The notes beneath the pieces were generated by a model. That model was not told where the DNA came from and searched no databases. It saw nothing but the letters and a program-made list of their open reading frames with translations. A DNA stretch of 64,000 nt, taken from NCBI GenBank assembly GCA_050729815.1, contig JBOHLV010000102.1, forward strand, positions 1 through 64,000. Direction: 5' to 3'. A program made the position numbers and the translations under genes. Positions 48,908 to 57,924 of this stretch are shown here, piece after piece. Numbering within the stretch: position 1 is the stretch's first letter; each line of letters begins with the position of its first letter. The DNA is from JAATGI01 sp050729815. GTDB taxonomy: Bacteria > Pseudomonadota > Alphaproteobacteria > ATCC43930 > CGMCC-115725.

Positions 48908-48963
48908 GCGGGTGCCTTGAGGGGCCCGCATCCTGGGCTCGCTCATGACGAGGAGGTCCGCCC
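48908..48963 (+). promoter_or_regulatory. ROSE-like RNA thermometer in the hsp20 leader
   Basis: A first stem pairs GCGGG(TGCC) at 48908-48916 with GGGGCCCGC at 48921-48929. A second hairpin pairs CCT and CTCG (48932-48941) with CGAG and AGG (48949-48956), sequestering the Shine-Dalgarno AGGAGG (48951-48956). The segment CTCGCTCATGACGAGGAGG has the length and order of the conserved ROSE core (C-T-Y-G-C-T...AGGAGG), which controls small heat-shock genes in rhizobia. Confidence 0.5.
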
Positions 48964-49449
48964 GTGTCGCGCATGTCGTTATTCAATTCTCCGTTGCTTC
49001 TGGGGTTCGACCAGTTCGAGCGCGCCCTCGACCGGGTCAGCAAAGCTGCGGCCGACGGCTATCCGCCCTACAATGTCGAACAGACCGGCGAGAATGCCCT
49101 GTGCATTACTCTGGCAGTGGCGGGGTTCGCGGCCACCGATCTCAGCGTTCAGGTAGAGGACAGCCAGCTCGTCGTGCGCGGCAAGCAGGCCGAGGAACGC
49201 GAACGCGTCTATCTCCATCGCGGCATCGCCGCGCGCCAGTTCCAGCGCTCGTTTGTGCTGGCCGATGGCATTGAAGTGACTGGCGCGTCGCTCGATAACG
49301 GCTTGCTCAATATCGAGCTCGTGCGCCACGTGCCTGAGGGCCAAGTCCAGACCATCACTATCAACGCCGCCCGTTCCCAGCGCCAAGCTGTCGATACCGG
49401 CGCCCTCCAACCGGGGGTGGTGAATGGAAAGTTGCGCGGAGCGCCGTAA
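48964..49449 (+). CDS. Hsp20/alpha-crystallin small heat-shock protein
   Basis: A 161-residue IbpA-type chaperone. N-terminal SPLLLGFDQFERALDRVSK is followed by the alpha-crystallin domain (about 36-135) with YNVEQTGENALCITLAVAGF, LVVRGKQ, IAARQFQRSFVLADGIEV and SLDNGLLNIELVR. It holds unfolded proteins during heat stress. The GTG start is preceded by AGGAGGT with eight-base spacing. A heat-shock promoter and a ROSE-like leader lie upstream, and the DUF1150 gene follows after 28 bases. Confidence 0.93.
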   Translation: MSRMSLFNSPLLLGFDQFERALDRVSKAAADGYPPYNVEQTGENALCITLAVAGFAATDLSVQVEDSQLVVRGKQAEERERVYLHRGIAARQFQRSFVLADGIEVTGASLDNGLLNIELVRHVPEGQVQTITINAARSQRQAVDTGALQPGVVNGKLRGAP

Positions 49450-49477
49450 TCGGCACGCTCCGAGAGAGGATCAGACG

Positions 49478-49693
49478 ATGACCGCAACCGAAAGATGGAA
49501 ACAAATCCCGACGCAGGAATTCGTCGCGCTGGGGATGCAGAACCTCGCCTATATCAAGCAGGTGACCGTGGATGAGCGTGCCGCCTTCGCGATTCATGCT
49601 GCCGACGGGACGCTGATGGCGGTGATGGACAGCCGCGACCTCGCCGAGGCCGCGATGCGTCAGCACGAACTTGAGCCGCTCAGCGTGCACTGA
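49478..49693 (+). CDS. DUF1150 family small protein
   Basis: A 71-residue protein: WKQIPTQEFVALGMQNLAYIKQV and AIHAADGTLMAVMDSRDLAEAAM match the DUF1150 family, which in alphaproteobacteria sits directly after hsp20. ATG 49478 follows GAGAGAGGA. It is probably co-induced by heat. Molecular function is unknown. Confidence 0.88.
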   Translation: MTATERWKQIPTQEFVALGMQNLAYIKQVTVDERAAFAIHAADGTLMAVMDSRDLAEAAMRQHELEPLSVH

Positions 49694-49771
49694 CGCAGCC
49701 CTTACATCATATAGCTTCGGTTCCTGGAACGTCTTAGGGGCGAATCGGCGAATCACCCCAGATTTTGTGTG

Positions 49772-50239
49772 TCATGCGGCGTGGCTCGCGGCCCGATCGG
49801 TGAGCAAGGCGTAAAGCGCCTCGGCGCGGTCGGTGCCGCGCAGCTTATCGCAGGTGGCGCGATCGCGCAGGAGGCGCGACACCCGGGCCAGCGCCTTCAG
49901 ATGGTCGGCGCCGGCATTTTCCGGTGCCAGCAACAGGAAGATCAGATCCACTGGGCGATCGTCGATGGCATCGAAGTCGATCGGCCGGTCGAGCCGTGCG
50001 AACAGGCCGTAGAGCCGGTCGAGCCGGGGCAGCTTGCCATGCGGCACCGCGGTACCCATGCCGATGCCGGTGCTGCCGAGCCGCTCGCGTTCGGACAGGG
50101 CTTCGAGAATTTCGCGCTCATCACGTTTCGCCATCAGGGTGAGCCGTCGCGCCATTTCCTGCAATGCCTGGCGTTTCGAGGTCACGCGCAGATTGGCGAT
50201 CACGCTCGCGGGCGTGATGAGATCTTCGATCTCCATCAT
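49772..50239 (-). CDS. ptsN: Nitrogen-regulatory PTS protein PtsN (EIIA-Ntr)
   Basis: A 155-residue EIIA-Ntr. The phospho-accepting His is H67 in TGIGMGTAVPHGKL. N-terminal DLITPASVIANLRV and C-terminal DRPVDLIFLLLAPENAGADHLKALARVSRLL are typical. It links PEP-dependent phosphorylation to nitrogen and potassium regulation. It lies 146 bases downstream of rpoN, and the hpf/raiA gene often found between them is absent. It converges with the DUF1150 gene; 49694-49771 has only a short GTTCC-T-GGAAC hairpin. Confidence 0.94.
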   Translation of the reverse strand: MMEIEDLITPASVIANLRVTSKRQALQEMARRLTLMAKRDEREILEALSERERLGSTGIGMGTAVPHGKLPRLDRLYGLFARLDRPIDFDAIDDRPVDLIFLLLAPENAGADHLKALARVSRLLRDRATCDKLRGTDRAEALYALLTDRAASHAA

Positions 50240-50385
50240 ATCTCAGGTATCGGTGGTTTGAATCCCGGCTTCGGCCGTCTCGCGGAACCATATAGCTCCG
50301 TCATTTCCCAGTGCTATCCTGGGCGCGCATCTCGCGGCCTGTCAAGTAAAGCCAGCCATTCCAATTGGGGCATTTCCGGGGCGCG

Positions 50386-51831
50386 CTAAACGAAGGCTGA
50401 ACGGTCGCGGCGGCGCTGCACCGAGGACGGGATGCCCATCGCCTCGCGATATTTCGCCACCGTGCGCCGCGCGACTGCAATGCCCTCCGCATGCAACAGT
50501 TCAACGAGGCGGTCGTCGGAGAGCACCGACTCGCGCTCGGCGTCGACGAGGTGCTTGATGCGAAAGCGCACGGCCTCCGCCGACAGGGAATCGCCACCAT
50601 TCACGGCCGCGATCGAGGCGGTGAAGAAGTATTTGAGCTCGAAGATGCCGCGCGGGCTTGCAATGTACTTATTCGAGGTGACGCGGCTCACGGTGCTTTC
50701 ATGCATGCCGATCTCGGTGGCGATGTCGAGCAGCACGAGCGGCCTCAAATGCTGCACGCCGTGGCGGAAGAATCCATCCTGCTGGCGTACGATCTCGCGC
50801 GATACTTTGAGAATGGTGGTGGCGCGCTGGTGCAGCGCCCTAACCAGCCAGTTCGCCTGTTGCAGCCGGCTGGCGAGGTAGTCGCGGTCCACCTTGCCGC
50901 GGCCTGCGGCGCTGAATTCCTCATAGTAGCGATAGTTGACGAGCAGCCGCGGCAGCGTTTCGCTATTGAGCTCGACGGCCCAGTTCCCACCGGGCAACGC
51001 CCGCAGCAAAACGTCCGGGACCAAAGGGCTCGCAATCATGGTGTCGAAGGCGAGGCCCGGTTTCGGGTCGAGCGCCCTGATTTCCGCCACCATCTCGGCG
51101 AGATCGTCGGCATCGACGCCGCACAGCCGCATCAACCCGGCGGCATCGCGGCGCGCCAACATCGGCAGATGATCGAGGAAGCACTGCATCGCCGGATCGA
51201 GGCGGTTGCGGTCGCGCAGTTGCAGTGCGAGGCATTCGCCTAGATTGCGCGCGCAAATGCCGGGCGGATCGAACTGCTGGAGCCGGGCCAGCACCGCCTC
51301 GACCGCGCCGATGGAACAGCTGAGCCGCGCGGCCAACTCGCCGAGCTCGCCCACGATGTAACCGGCATCATCGACCATTTCGACAAGCTCGGTGCCGATG
51401 ACGCGCTCCACCGGATCGGCAATGTCGAGCGCGAGCTGCTCCAGGAGATGCTCGCGCAGAGTCGTCGGACGGGAGAGGCTGTGCTCAAGCCCGGGCAGCC
51501 CTTCGCTTGCGGCGGGCGACAGCCGCGTCGATTGCCAGGCCGCCGGATCTCCGCCGAAATCAAGCCGGCCATCCCCGTCGGCACCGACGCTGGCGATCGC
51601 GTCGGTCAGGGCCGCGGCTTCGGCTGGCTCGGGCTGTGGCACGTCGCTGTCACCGGCCGCGCTCTCGCCATTGTCATCACGTTCCAAGAGGGGGTTGGTC
51701 TCAAGCTCGCTTTCGACGAATTGCGACAATTCGAGGTGCGAGAACTGCAGCAGCTTGATTGCCTGCTGCAGTTGCGGGGTCATCACCAGCGCCTGCGTTT
51801 GCCGCAGGTCGAGCCTCGGGGCCAGTGCCAT
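50386..51831 (-). CDS. rpoN: RNA polymerase sigma-54 factor RpoN
   Basis: A 481-residue sigma-54. Region I (MTPQLQQAIKLLQFSHLEL) contacts activators. Region II is acidic (DNGESAAGDSDVPQPEPAEAA). Region III contains FFRHGVQHLRPLVLLDIATEIGMHESTVSRVTSNKYI, and the RpoN box is ARRTVAKYREAMGIP near the C-terminus (pairing with -24). It directs transcription of activator-dependent genes. lptB is not upstream as is common. A DD-carboxypeptidase gene is, with a 91-base gap. Confidence 0.96.
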   Translation of the reverse strand: MALAPRLDLRQTQALVMTPQLQQAIKLLQFSHLELSQFVESELETNPLLERDDNGESAAGDSDVPQPEPAEAAALTDAIASVGADGDGRLDFGGDPAAWQSTRLSPAASEGLPGLEHSLSRPTTLREHLLEQLALDIADPVERVIGTELVEMVDDAGYIVGELGELAARLSCSIGAVEAVLARLQQFDPPGICARNLGECLALQLRDRNRLDPAMQCFLDHLPMLARRDAAGLMRLCGVDADDLAEMVAEIRALDPKPGLAFDTMIASPLVPDVLLRALPGGNWAVELNSETLPRLLVNYRYYEEFSAAGRGKVDRDYLASRLQQANWLVRALHQRATTILKVSREIVRQQDGFFRHGVQHLRPLVLLDIATEIGMHESTVSRVTSNKYIASPRGIFELKYFFTASIAAVNGGDSLSAEAVRFRIKHLVDAERESVLSDDRLVELLHAEGIAVARRTVAKYREAMGIPSSVQRRRDRSAFV

Positions 51832-51922
51832 GGCGTTCCGTTATAGCGGCGCGCACGCCCTTCGCAAGGCGATTAATGCAAATTCGGGGCCAAGTCAGAG
51901 GTGAATCGTCGCAAACGTCGCG

Positions 51923-53182
51923 CTAAAAGAGATGCTTCAGCTTATAGACGAGGCGTTGCTCGATGCCCGCCGGCCGCGACGCCGCCTCGGCTACCGCCGG
52001 CACCGTCGCGATGATGTTGCCGCCGAGGCGAATGGTCAGTGTGCCCACCACTGCGCCCTTGGCGATCTTGCCTGCAATTTTCGGCGCCAGGGCAAGGCTC
52101 TTCTCGATTTTGACGCCATGACTCGCCGGCAAGGTCATGATCGCGCTGTTGCCGGCGGCGACGGGGATATGGGTCGGGTCGCGCAACGGGTTGTTGATCG
52201 CGCCGACAGTATCGCCGCGGCTCACCAAGCGACGGTTCTTGAAGAAGCGATAGCCGTAATCGAGCAGCGATTCGACATCATTGGAGCTCGCGGTCCAGCT
52301 CGGCCCGCCCATCACCACCGCGATGAGCCGGCGCCCATTGCGCCGCGCCGTGGCATCGATGCAATGCCCGGATTCGTCGGTAAGCCCGGTCTTGAGGCCG
52401 TCGACGGTGGCGTCGCGGAACAGCACCGGGTTCCAGCTCCGCTGCCGAATCTTGTTATAGGTGAAAAATTGCTGCTTCGAGATGTCGAGAATCCCTGGGA
52501 ATCGCTCGATGATGGCGCGCGACAGCAGGGCGATGTCGCCCGCGCTGGTGTAGAGATCGGGCGCCGGCAGGCCGTTGACGTTGCTGTAGTGGGTATCGGC
52601 AAGCCCGAGCGTTGTTGCCGCCTTGTTCATCATTTCGACGAAGCTGCCTAGCGTGCCGGCCGTGGCTTCGGCCAGAGCGACCGCCGCGTCGTTGCCGGAA
52701 TCGATCACCAGTCCGGAGATAAGCTGTGCCACCGTAACCGGCATGCCCGGCTGAATGAACATGCGCGAGCCGGTCGCCTTCCAGGCTTCGGTGCTGACCG
52801 GCACCGACTGCGTCAGCGACAGTGTCCCCGCCTTCAGCGCCTTATAGGTGAGATAGACCGTCATCAGCTTGGTCAGGCTGGCCGGCGCCAGATGAAGCCG
52901 CGGCGCTTTCGACGCGATCACCGTGCCGGTGGCGAAATCCAAGAGCACATAGCTTTTGATGTCGGGAAGTTGTGGCGGCGGCGGCACATCGGCCGGAAGC
53001 GCGATCTTGCCACCAAGGGCCACCGGCGGCGGCCCGGTATCCACCGGCACGGCCGTCGCCATCGCGGCGGCTTTGGCGCGATGGGCGTGTCGTGCCTGGT
53101 GGGCAAGTGCAGAGCCGGAAGCCACAATGGACAGCGCGAGCGCGAGACAGAATTCCGCGCGAAGCAGGAACGAACGATTCAT
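51923..53182 (-). CDS. D-alanyl-D-alanine carboxypeptidase (PBP5/6 family)
   Basis: A 419-residue exported penicillin-binding protein. The signal peptide (FCLALALSIVASGSALAHQA) is followed by a Pro/Ala linker. Catalytic motifs are S102-L-T-K105, S162-G-N164 and K264-T-G. The C-terminal PBP5-type beta domain ends with PAGIEQRLVYKLKHLF, an amphipathic membrane anchor. It trims the terminal D-Ala of peptidoglycan pentapeptides in the periplasm. Confidence 0.92.
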   Translation of the reverse strand: MNRSFLLRAEFCLALALSIVASGSALAHQARHAHRAKAAAMATAVPVDTGPPPVALGGKIALPADVPPPPQLPDIKSYVLLDFATGTVIASKAPRLHLAPASLTKLMTVYLTYKALKAGTLSLTQSVPVSTEAWKATGSRMFIQPGMPVTVAQLISGLVIDSGNDAAVALAEATAGTLGSFVEMMNKAATTLGLADTHYSNVNGLPAPDLYTSAGDIALLSRAIIERFPGILDISKQQFFTYNKIRQRSWNPVLFRDATVDGLKTGLTDESGHCIDATARRNGRRLIAVVMGGPSWTASSNDVESLLDYGYRFFKNRRLVSRGDTVGAINNPLRDPTHIPVAAGNSAIMTLPASHGVKIEKSLALAPKIAGKIAKGAVVGTLTIRLGGNIIATVPAVAEAASRPAGIEQRLVYKLKHLF

Positions 53183-53245
53183 GGCGGACAGGTTTTCCCC
53201 GATCTGGCCGGGCCCGGCCCGGACTTGTCCCGACGTGGGGACAAT

Positions 53246-54538
53246 CTATGCAGGATTCGGGCGCAATTGCACCTGTTGAAGCGGTTCGCCCGTTGGACGA
53301 ATCGGTTCATCGGCAAGCGACGCCGCCGCGCCGATACGCGCCACCGCGCCCGCCACCGCCAGCCGTCGGCCGGCGCGGCTGAAGAAATCGCCATTGATCT
53401 GGGTCAGGCGCGCCATGACGTGACAGAACGACGCGACGAGCCGACGATCGGGCGCCGTTCCCTCCTGCCAGAAGCGGTCGATGCCCGTTTGATGGGTGAG
53501 ACCCGGCAAATCGTAGATCGCCTTGCCGAGCGCGATCACCGGTACGCCGCGTGACAGCGCGGAAAGCCCGACCGTGCTGTTGACCGTTACGATACCGCGG
53601 CTGTTCGCGATCAGCGTGCCGAGCGGGCCGCCCTCGATATAACCGACGCGGTCTTCAATGCCGCAATGGGCGGCTGTCGCATGCGCGATCCGGCGCCAAT
53701 CCTGAAGTCGGCAATCGAAGGGATGCTCCTTGATGACGAGAAACGTGTCCGTGGGCGCATGCTGCGCAAACGACCGGATGGCCACTCGAAGCGCGGGTGC
53801 CATGCGGCCCAAGGGCGAATGACGGCGAATCTGGGAATCACCATCGAGCTGCAATGGCAAGAGGTAATAAGGCCGCGGCGTTACCGCGAGGGCGCTCAAC
53901 ATCTTCCGCGTCCGGTGGTGGCGGATGGGCGCACCGGCGATACGACGGATCCAGCCCGCGCCCAGCGCGATCGGATGTCGCGGCAGATGCGTCCGGTAGC
54001 CGGGATAGCGCCAAGCGAAGAGAAGGCTCCAGAGTTGGGAGATCGCGATTTCTGCCGCGCGCGACCGCAAACCACCGGCGACGGCAACGCCCGTCCGCCA
54101 TGACGGTAGCGTTGTTGCCGCCTCGCGATAGAAGGCCGGGTCGCGCGGCAGCGCGGAATAGCCGTTGACGCCGCCTTGCTCGAAGGTGATCCAGTCGGGG
54201 CGCAGATAGCCTTCCTCGAAGACGTGAACCCGGATGTCCCTCCTTGCGGCTACGCGAATCGCGACGACGTGAAGCGGCCGGCAATCGCCGAACAGGATGA
54301 TGTCGGTGATGCCCCATGCCTCAAGGCGCGCCTCCAGAAAATCCGGCCAGTCCGAAATCGACCTCCGAAAGGAAATTGCGCCGGGAAGTCGCCAAGAGAG
54401 GCGGTCGCCGGCCGTGAAAAAGATGCGTTGCACGCTATGGCCTTGTGTTGCCAGAGCGCGGCCCAGCTCACCGAAAAAACGCGTCGGCCCTTGCAGGACG
54501 AGGAAGCGGCGCTTGGCGTCGGCTTGCTCAATCATCAA
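53246..54538 (-). CDS. kpsS: Capsular polysaccharide export/beta-Kdo transferase KpsS-like
   Basis: A 430-residue cytoplasmic protein of the KpsS/capsule synthesis family. It starts FLVLQGPTRFFGELGRALATQGHSV and contains ILFGDCRPLHVVAIRVA, VFEEGYLRPDWITFEQGGVNGYS and the GT-B-like C-terminal KEHPFDCRL, EGGPLGTLIANSRGIVTVNSTVGLSALSRGVPVIALGKAIYD. KpsS and KpsC build the poly-Kdo linker on phosphatidylglycerol for group 2 capsules. It overlaps the frameshifted kpsC gene by 11 bases. Confidence 0.88.
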   Translation of the reverse strand: MMIEQADAKRRFLVLQGPTRFFGELGRALATQGHSVQRIFFTAGDRLSWRLPGAISFRRSISDWPDFLEARLEAWGITDIILFGDCRPLHVVAIRVAARRDIRVHVFEEGYLRPDWITFEQGGVNGYSALPRDPAFYREAATTLPSWRTGVAVAGGLRSRAAEIAISQLWSLLFAWRYPGYRTHLPRHPIALGAGWIRRIAGAPIRHHRTRKMLSALAVTPRPYYLLPLQLDGDSQIRRHSPLGRMAPALRVAIRSFAQHAPTDTFLVIKEHPFDCRLQDWRRIAHATAAHCGIEDRVGYIEGGPLGTLIANSRGIVTVNSTVGLSALSRGVPVIALGKAIYDLPGLTHQTGIDRFWQEGTAPDRRLVASFCHVMARLTQINGDFFSRAGRRLAVAGAVARIGAAASLADEPIRPTGEPLQQVQLRPNPA

Positions 54539-55657
54539 CCGATTCCTCGGCCATTTCGTGCATTTTCGAGGGTTGGAGGGAACGGGTGATCGCGCCTTGC
54601 CAGCGCCGCAGGCGATTGAGAGTCCCGGGACGCCACCGCCGCCGGTCCGCGAGCCGCTCGATCGCGACTTCCGGGCTGCACGGCGCGCCGGTGAGCGGGT
54701 CGAGGTAGCGCGGATAGAGGATGAGCGTGCCGGCGACCAGTTCGGCCAGGGTGAGGTGCCGTCCGCGCCGCGGGATCGGCGTCATATCGGTGGTGAGGCC
54801 CCAGCCGGCATAGAATGGCCGGCCATAGACGACGACGCGCCGATGGCGGAGCAAGGCCTCGAACCCGGAGAGAGAGGTCAGCGTATGCACCTCGTCGACG
54901 GCCTCGATCACGGCAATGGTCGCGACGTCATGAACGACCATGTCCGCGTAGCGCCCAATGGCCCGATCGGCGAGGGCGCCGCGCCGGTGTCCCGCCGCGA
55001 CATCGGGATGTGGCTTGAAGATGATGAAGGCATCGGGATTGGCCGCGCGCACGCGCGCCAGAAGCGCGAGGTTTCCCGCGATGCCGGCACCGCCCAGTAC
55101 GACCGAGCGATCATCCGCGACTTGCCCCGGCACGAAGATCGTCCGGCGGAATGAGGGCCGGTCGAAGCTTGTCTGTCCGGCAAGTTGTATTTGCTGATGC
55201 CGCGCCGGACGAGTTCGCTGATCAGACGATCGGCGCGGGCCAGAAGCGCGACATCGAACGATGTGTCGTTGAGGATCGCTTCAAGGTCGCTCGGCTGGCC
55301 TGGATCGAAATAGATGCCGCGTTCATCGACGACGATCGAGACCGGAGGCACGCATTCGGCGCCGAGCCCGACGGACCTGAGAAAGCCGTCTTCGACGCGA
55401 AGAAGGCGCACCCCGGCTTTCCCGGCGCGGTCCGCAAGCTCCGCCGGCTCGCGCGATGCCCAGACCGCGACCACGCCATTTCTCGCTTCTGCGCTCGCGA
55501 TGGCTTGGGCCGTGCCGCGGCAAAAGACGGGCACGGTCCCGGTCGCCCCGAGGAAACGACGCATCCACGCTCGTTTCCAAGGGGAAAATCCGAGACAGGC
55601 GACAACATTGGCGGGCACATTGCGAGGCGTGTCGGGATCGGCGCGGTTGCCGGTCAT
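54528..55657 (-). pseudogene. kpsC: kpsC-like capsule gene with a single frameshift
   Basis: Two overlapping minus-strand frames together make one KpsC module. The first, from ATG 55657, has LGFSPWKRAWMRRFLG, LLRVEDGFLRSVGLG, IYFDPGQPSDLEAIL and RRGISKYNL. The second resumes as AGQTSFDRPSFRRTIFVPGQ, continuing FKPHPDVAAGHRRGAL, HTLTSLSGFEALLRHRRVVV and YGRPFYAGWGLTTD to 54528. The join needs one extra base near 55181-55186 (a G in a TTGCC context), so it is a one-base deletion or a sequencing error. It would be about 376 residues, one module, whereas E. coli KpsC has two. Confidence 0.8.
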
Positions 55658-55658
55658 C

Positions 55659-56651
55659 TCAAATCTTGAAACTTTCGAGCGTCTCCGGCGCGAACAACTC
55701 CTCCGGCGCCAAGCGGCGCGGCGACAATCCCTGCTCATGGTGATAGCGCAGGAACGTCTCGATCACATGACGATTGGCATCGGAGCCATAAGGCCACCAA
55801 TCCGGCCCCATGAGCTGTCGCGTGTCGTCGACCGCGCCGATCTGCCACGGCAGCATGGTCTTCAGCGCCGCGGAGATCATGAGATTGTCATAGGCGAGGC
55901 GCTTTGCCTCGGCGAATGCCTTGAACAACGATTGCGCGATCCATCGGTTGCGCTCATAGACGTCGCGGCGGATCACCACCACATGCATGATCGGGAAGAT
56001 TCGGGTCCGGACGTAATATTCGCGTTCGGCCGCGATATGGTCGGGGAACAGCCGGCGCACATCATCGGGCCGGGTGAAGAAGGTCGAGGGCGCGCGGGCG
56101 GTGTGTAGCGCGTCGATCTCGCCCGCCGCGATCATGCTGGACAGGGTTTGTGTCGCACCGATCGGCCGCACCTCGAAGCGCGGCGGCAAATCGAGCGCGA
56201 TCTTCTCGTCGCGGCCGGGTTCTTCCTCGCCGCCCGTTAGATAGTGAACGCTGTCCGGCGCGACGCCATACTCGTCCGCAAGGATGCCGCGAATCCAGAC
56301 CGGCGCCGTCATCTGATATTCCGGCACCCCGATGCGCTTGCCGACGAGATCGGCGGGCCGGGTGATCCCGCTTTTCGCCGAGACGAAGATGCTGCCGTGC
56401 CGGAACACGCGCGAGACGAAGGCGGGAATCGCGATGAAGGCGGGCGCGGCCGCCGCACGTGAGACGCAATAGGACGACAGTGACATCTCCGCCACGTCGA
56501 ATTCGCGATAGCGCAGCATGCGAAAGAAGGTCTCTTCGACCGGCAGGCAGAGATAGGTGAGGTCGATGCCGTCCGGCACCACCCGCCCGTCCATCAGCGC
56601 GCGGGTACGGTCGTAATCCCAGCAGGCGAGGGTGAGGGAAAGGCGCGCCAT
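55659..56651 (-). CDS. 4,5-dihydroxyphthalate decarboxylase-like protein
   Basis: A 330-residue protein with periplasmic-binding-protein-like fold but no signal peptide. It begins LSLTLACWDYDRTRALMDG and has LRYREFDVAEMSLSSYCVSRA, RPADLVGKRIGVPEYQMTAPVWIRGIL and IDALHTARAPSTF, the pattern of the 4,5-dihydroxyphthalate decarboxylase family. Many members have unknown aromatic-acid substrates. It shares one base with the stop of the MetE-like gene (56651), so the two are coupled and may serve one pathway. Confidence 0.8.
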   Translation of the reverse strand: MARLSLTLACWDYDRTRALMDGRVVPDGIDLTYLCLPVEETFFRMLRYREFDVAEMSLSSYCVSRAAAAPAFIAIPAFVSRVFRHGSIFVSAKSGITRPADLVGKRIGVPEYQMTAPVWIRGILADEYGVAPDSVHYLTGGEEEPGRDEKIALDLPPRFEVRPIGATQTLSSMIAAGEIDALHTARAPSTFFTRPDDVRRLFPDHIAAEREYYVRTRIFPIMHVVVIRRDVYERNRWIAQSLFKAFAEAKRLAYDNLMISAALKTMLPWQIGAVDDTRQLMGPDWWPYGSDANRHVIETFLRYHHEQGLSPRRLAPEELFAPETLESFKI

Positions 56652-57817
56652 CAGACCTCACCCCATACCGCCCGCGCGGTCTCGACGAGCCGCGCAAGCT
56701 TCGCTTCCTCTTCGGCTTCCGTCATCGGATTGCCGACGATCGAGCTGGCAAAGCCGCATTGCGGGCTGATCGCGAGTTGGTCGAGGGGCGCGGACCGTGC
56801 CGCGTCGTCGATGCGACGGCGCAGGGTGTCGGCGCTTTCGAGCTTCGGCGATTTCGACGACATAATGCCGAGCACGACGATCTTGTCGCCCTTCGGCAAT
56901 TGTCGCAGCGGTTCGAACCCACCGGCACGTTCGCTATCATATTCGAGGAAATAGCCATCAACATTCACCTCGTTGAAGAGGATCTCCGCCACCGGATCAT
57001 AGCCGCCGGCTGCCGCCCAATTGCCTTCGCGATTGCCACGGCATTGATGCAACGTCACCACGACCTCGTCGGGTAGGTCGGCCAGCGTCTCGTTGAGGCG
57101 CCGCGCATAGAGCTTCAGGAGCTGGTCGGGGTCGTTGCCCCAACGTGCGACGGTGGCGCGATGCAGCGGGTCGCAGAGGAAGGCGATGCTGGTATCGTCG
57201 AATTGGATATAGCGCGCGCCGGCCGCGACAAGCGCCGCGAGCTCCTGTCGATAGGCGGCGACGACATCGGTCCAGAACTGGTCGATATCCTGGTAATGAC
57301 CCTCGCGGATGCCGTGATCGCCGCCAGCATACATGTGCAGCAGGATCGGCGCCGGGATCGTCACTTTGGGTACGAGGTTGGAATTGGCCTTGAGAAATTC
57401 GAAGGCGCGGACGATCGGGCTCGGCCGCCACGCAATCTTGCCGGTGACATAGAGGCGTGAAAACGCCTGCTGCACGCCGGCGCTATTGCGCCAGGCGAGA
57501 TCGCCCATCGGCATGCCGGTGCGGTTGGCGGAGAGCCCGTCCCAATTCATCACGAGTTCAAGCCACCAGCTTCGCCGGCGAAACTCGCCGTCGGTCGCGG
57601 CGCGAAGGCCGGCCCGCTCCTCCATTCGGGCGACTTCGCGGATACATTCATCCTCGACGGCGCGGAGCGCGTCATTGTCATGGGGACCGAGATTGCGGTC
57701 AGCGGTCTGGGCGCCAAGGAATTGCTCGCGCGCCTTCTTGAGCCGCGCCGGCCGCAACAGGCTGCCGACATGATCGGCGCGAAATGGCGGCCGTGCGCTC
57801 ATCGTGTGACGATCCAT
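56651..57817 (-). CDS. MetE C-terminal-like (cobalamin-independent methionine synthase family) protein
   Basis: A 388-residue TIM-barrel protein resembling the catalytic half of MetE and epoxyalkane:CoM transferase-type proteins. It starts FRADHVGSLLRPARLKKAR and has ATDGEFRRRSWW, QFDDTSIAFLCD, VVVTLHQCRGN (His and Cys as zinc ligands) and LDQLAISPQCGFAS (second Cys ligand). The zinc site therefore looks intact. It lacks the N-terminal half of MetE. It may transfer a methyl or other group from a catabolic substrate. ATG 57802 is an alternative start. Confidence 0.8.
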   Translation of the reverse strand: MDRHTMSARPPFRADHVGSLLRPARLKKAREQFLGAQTADRNLGPHDNDALRAVEDECIREVARMEERAGLRAATDGEFRRRSWWLELVMNWDGLSANRTGMPMGDLAWRNSAGVQQAFSRLYVTGKIAWRPSPIVRAFEFLKANSNLVPKVTIPAPILLHMYAGGDHGIREGHYQDIDQFWTDVVAAYRQELAALVAAGARYIQFDDTSIAFLCDPLHRATVARWGNDPDQLLKLYARRLNETLADLPDEVVVTLHQCRGNREGNWAAAGGYDPVAEILFNEVNVDGYFLEYDSERAGGFEPLRQLPKGDKIVVLGIMSSKSPKLESADTLRRRIDDAARSAPLDQLAISPQCGFASSIVGNPMTEAEEEAKLARLVETARAVWGEV

Positions 57818-57924
57818 CCTGATGCTTCAGATTTCATTGCGTCTTTCTCCTCCTCGCTCTAATTCTCGTAATTGCGCGGCGGGCACCTATTTCCTTAAAA
57901 GGCTCATAGCGCGGGTGGCAGGCA

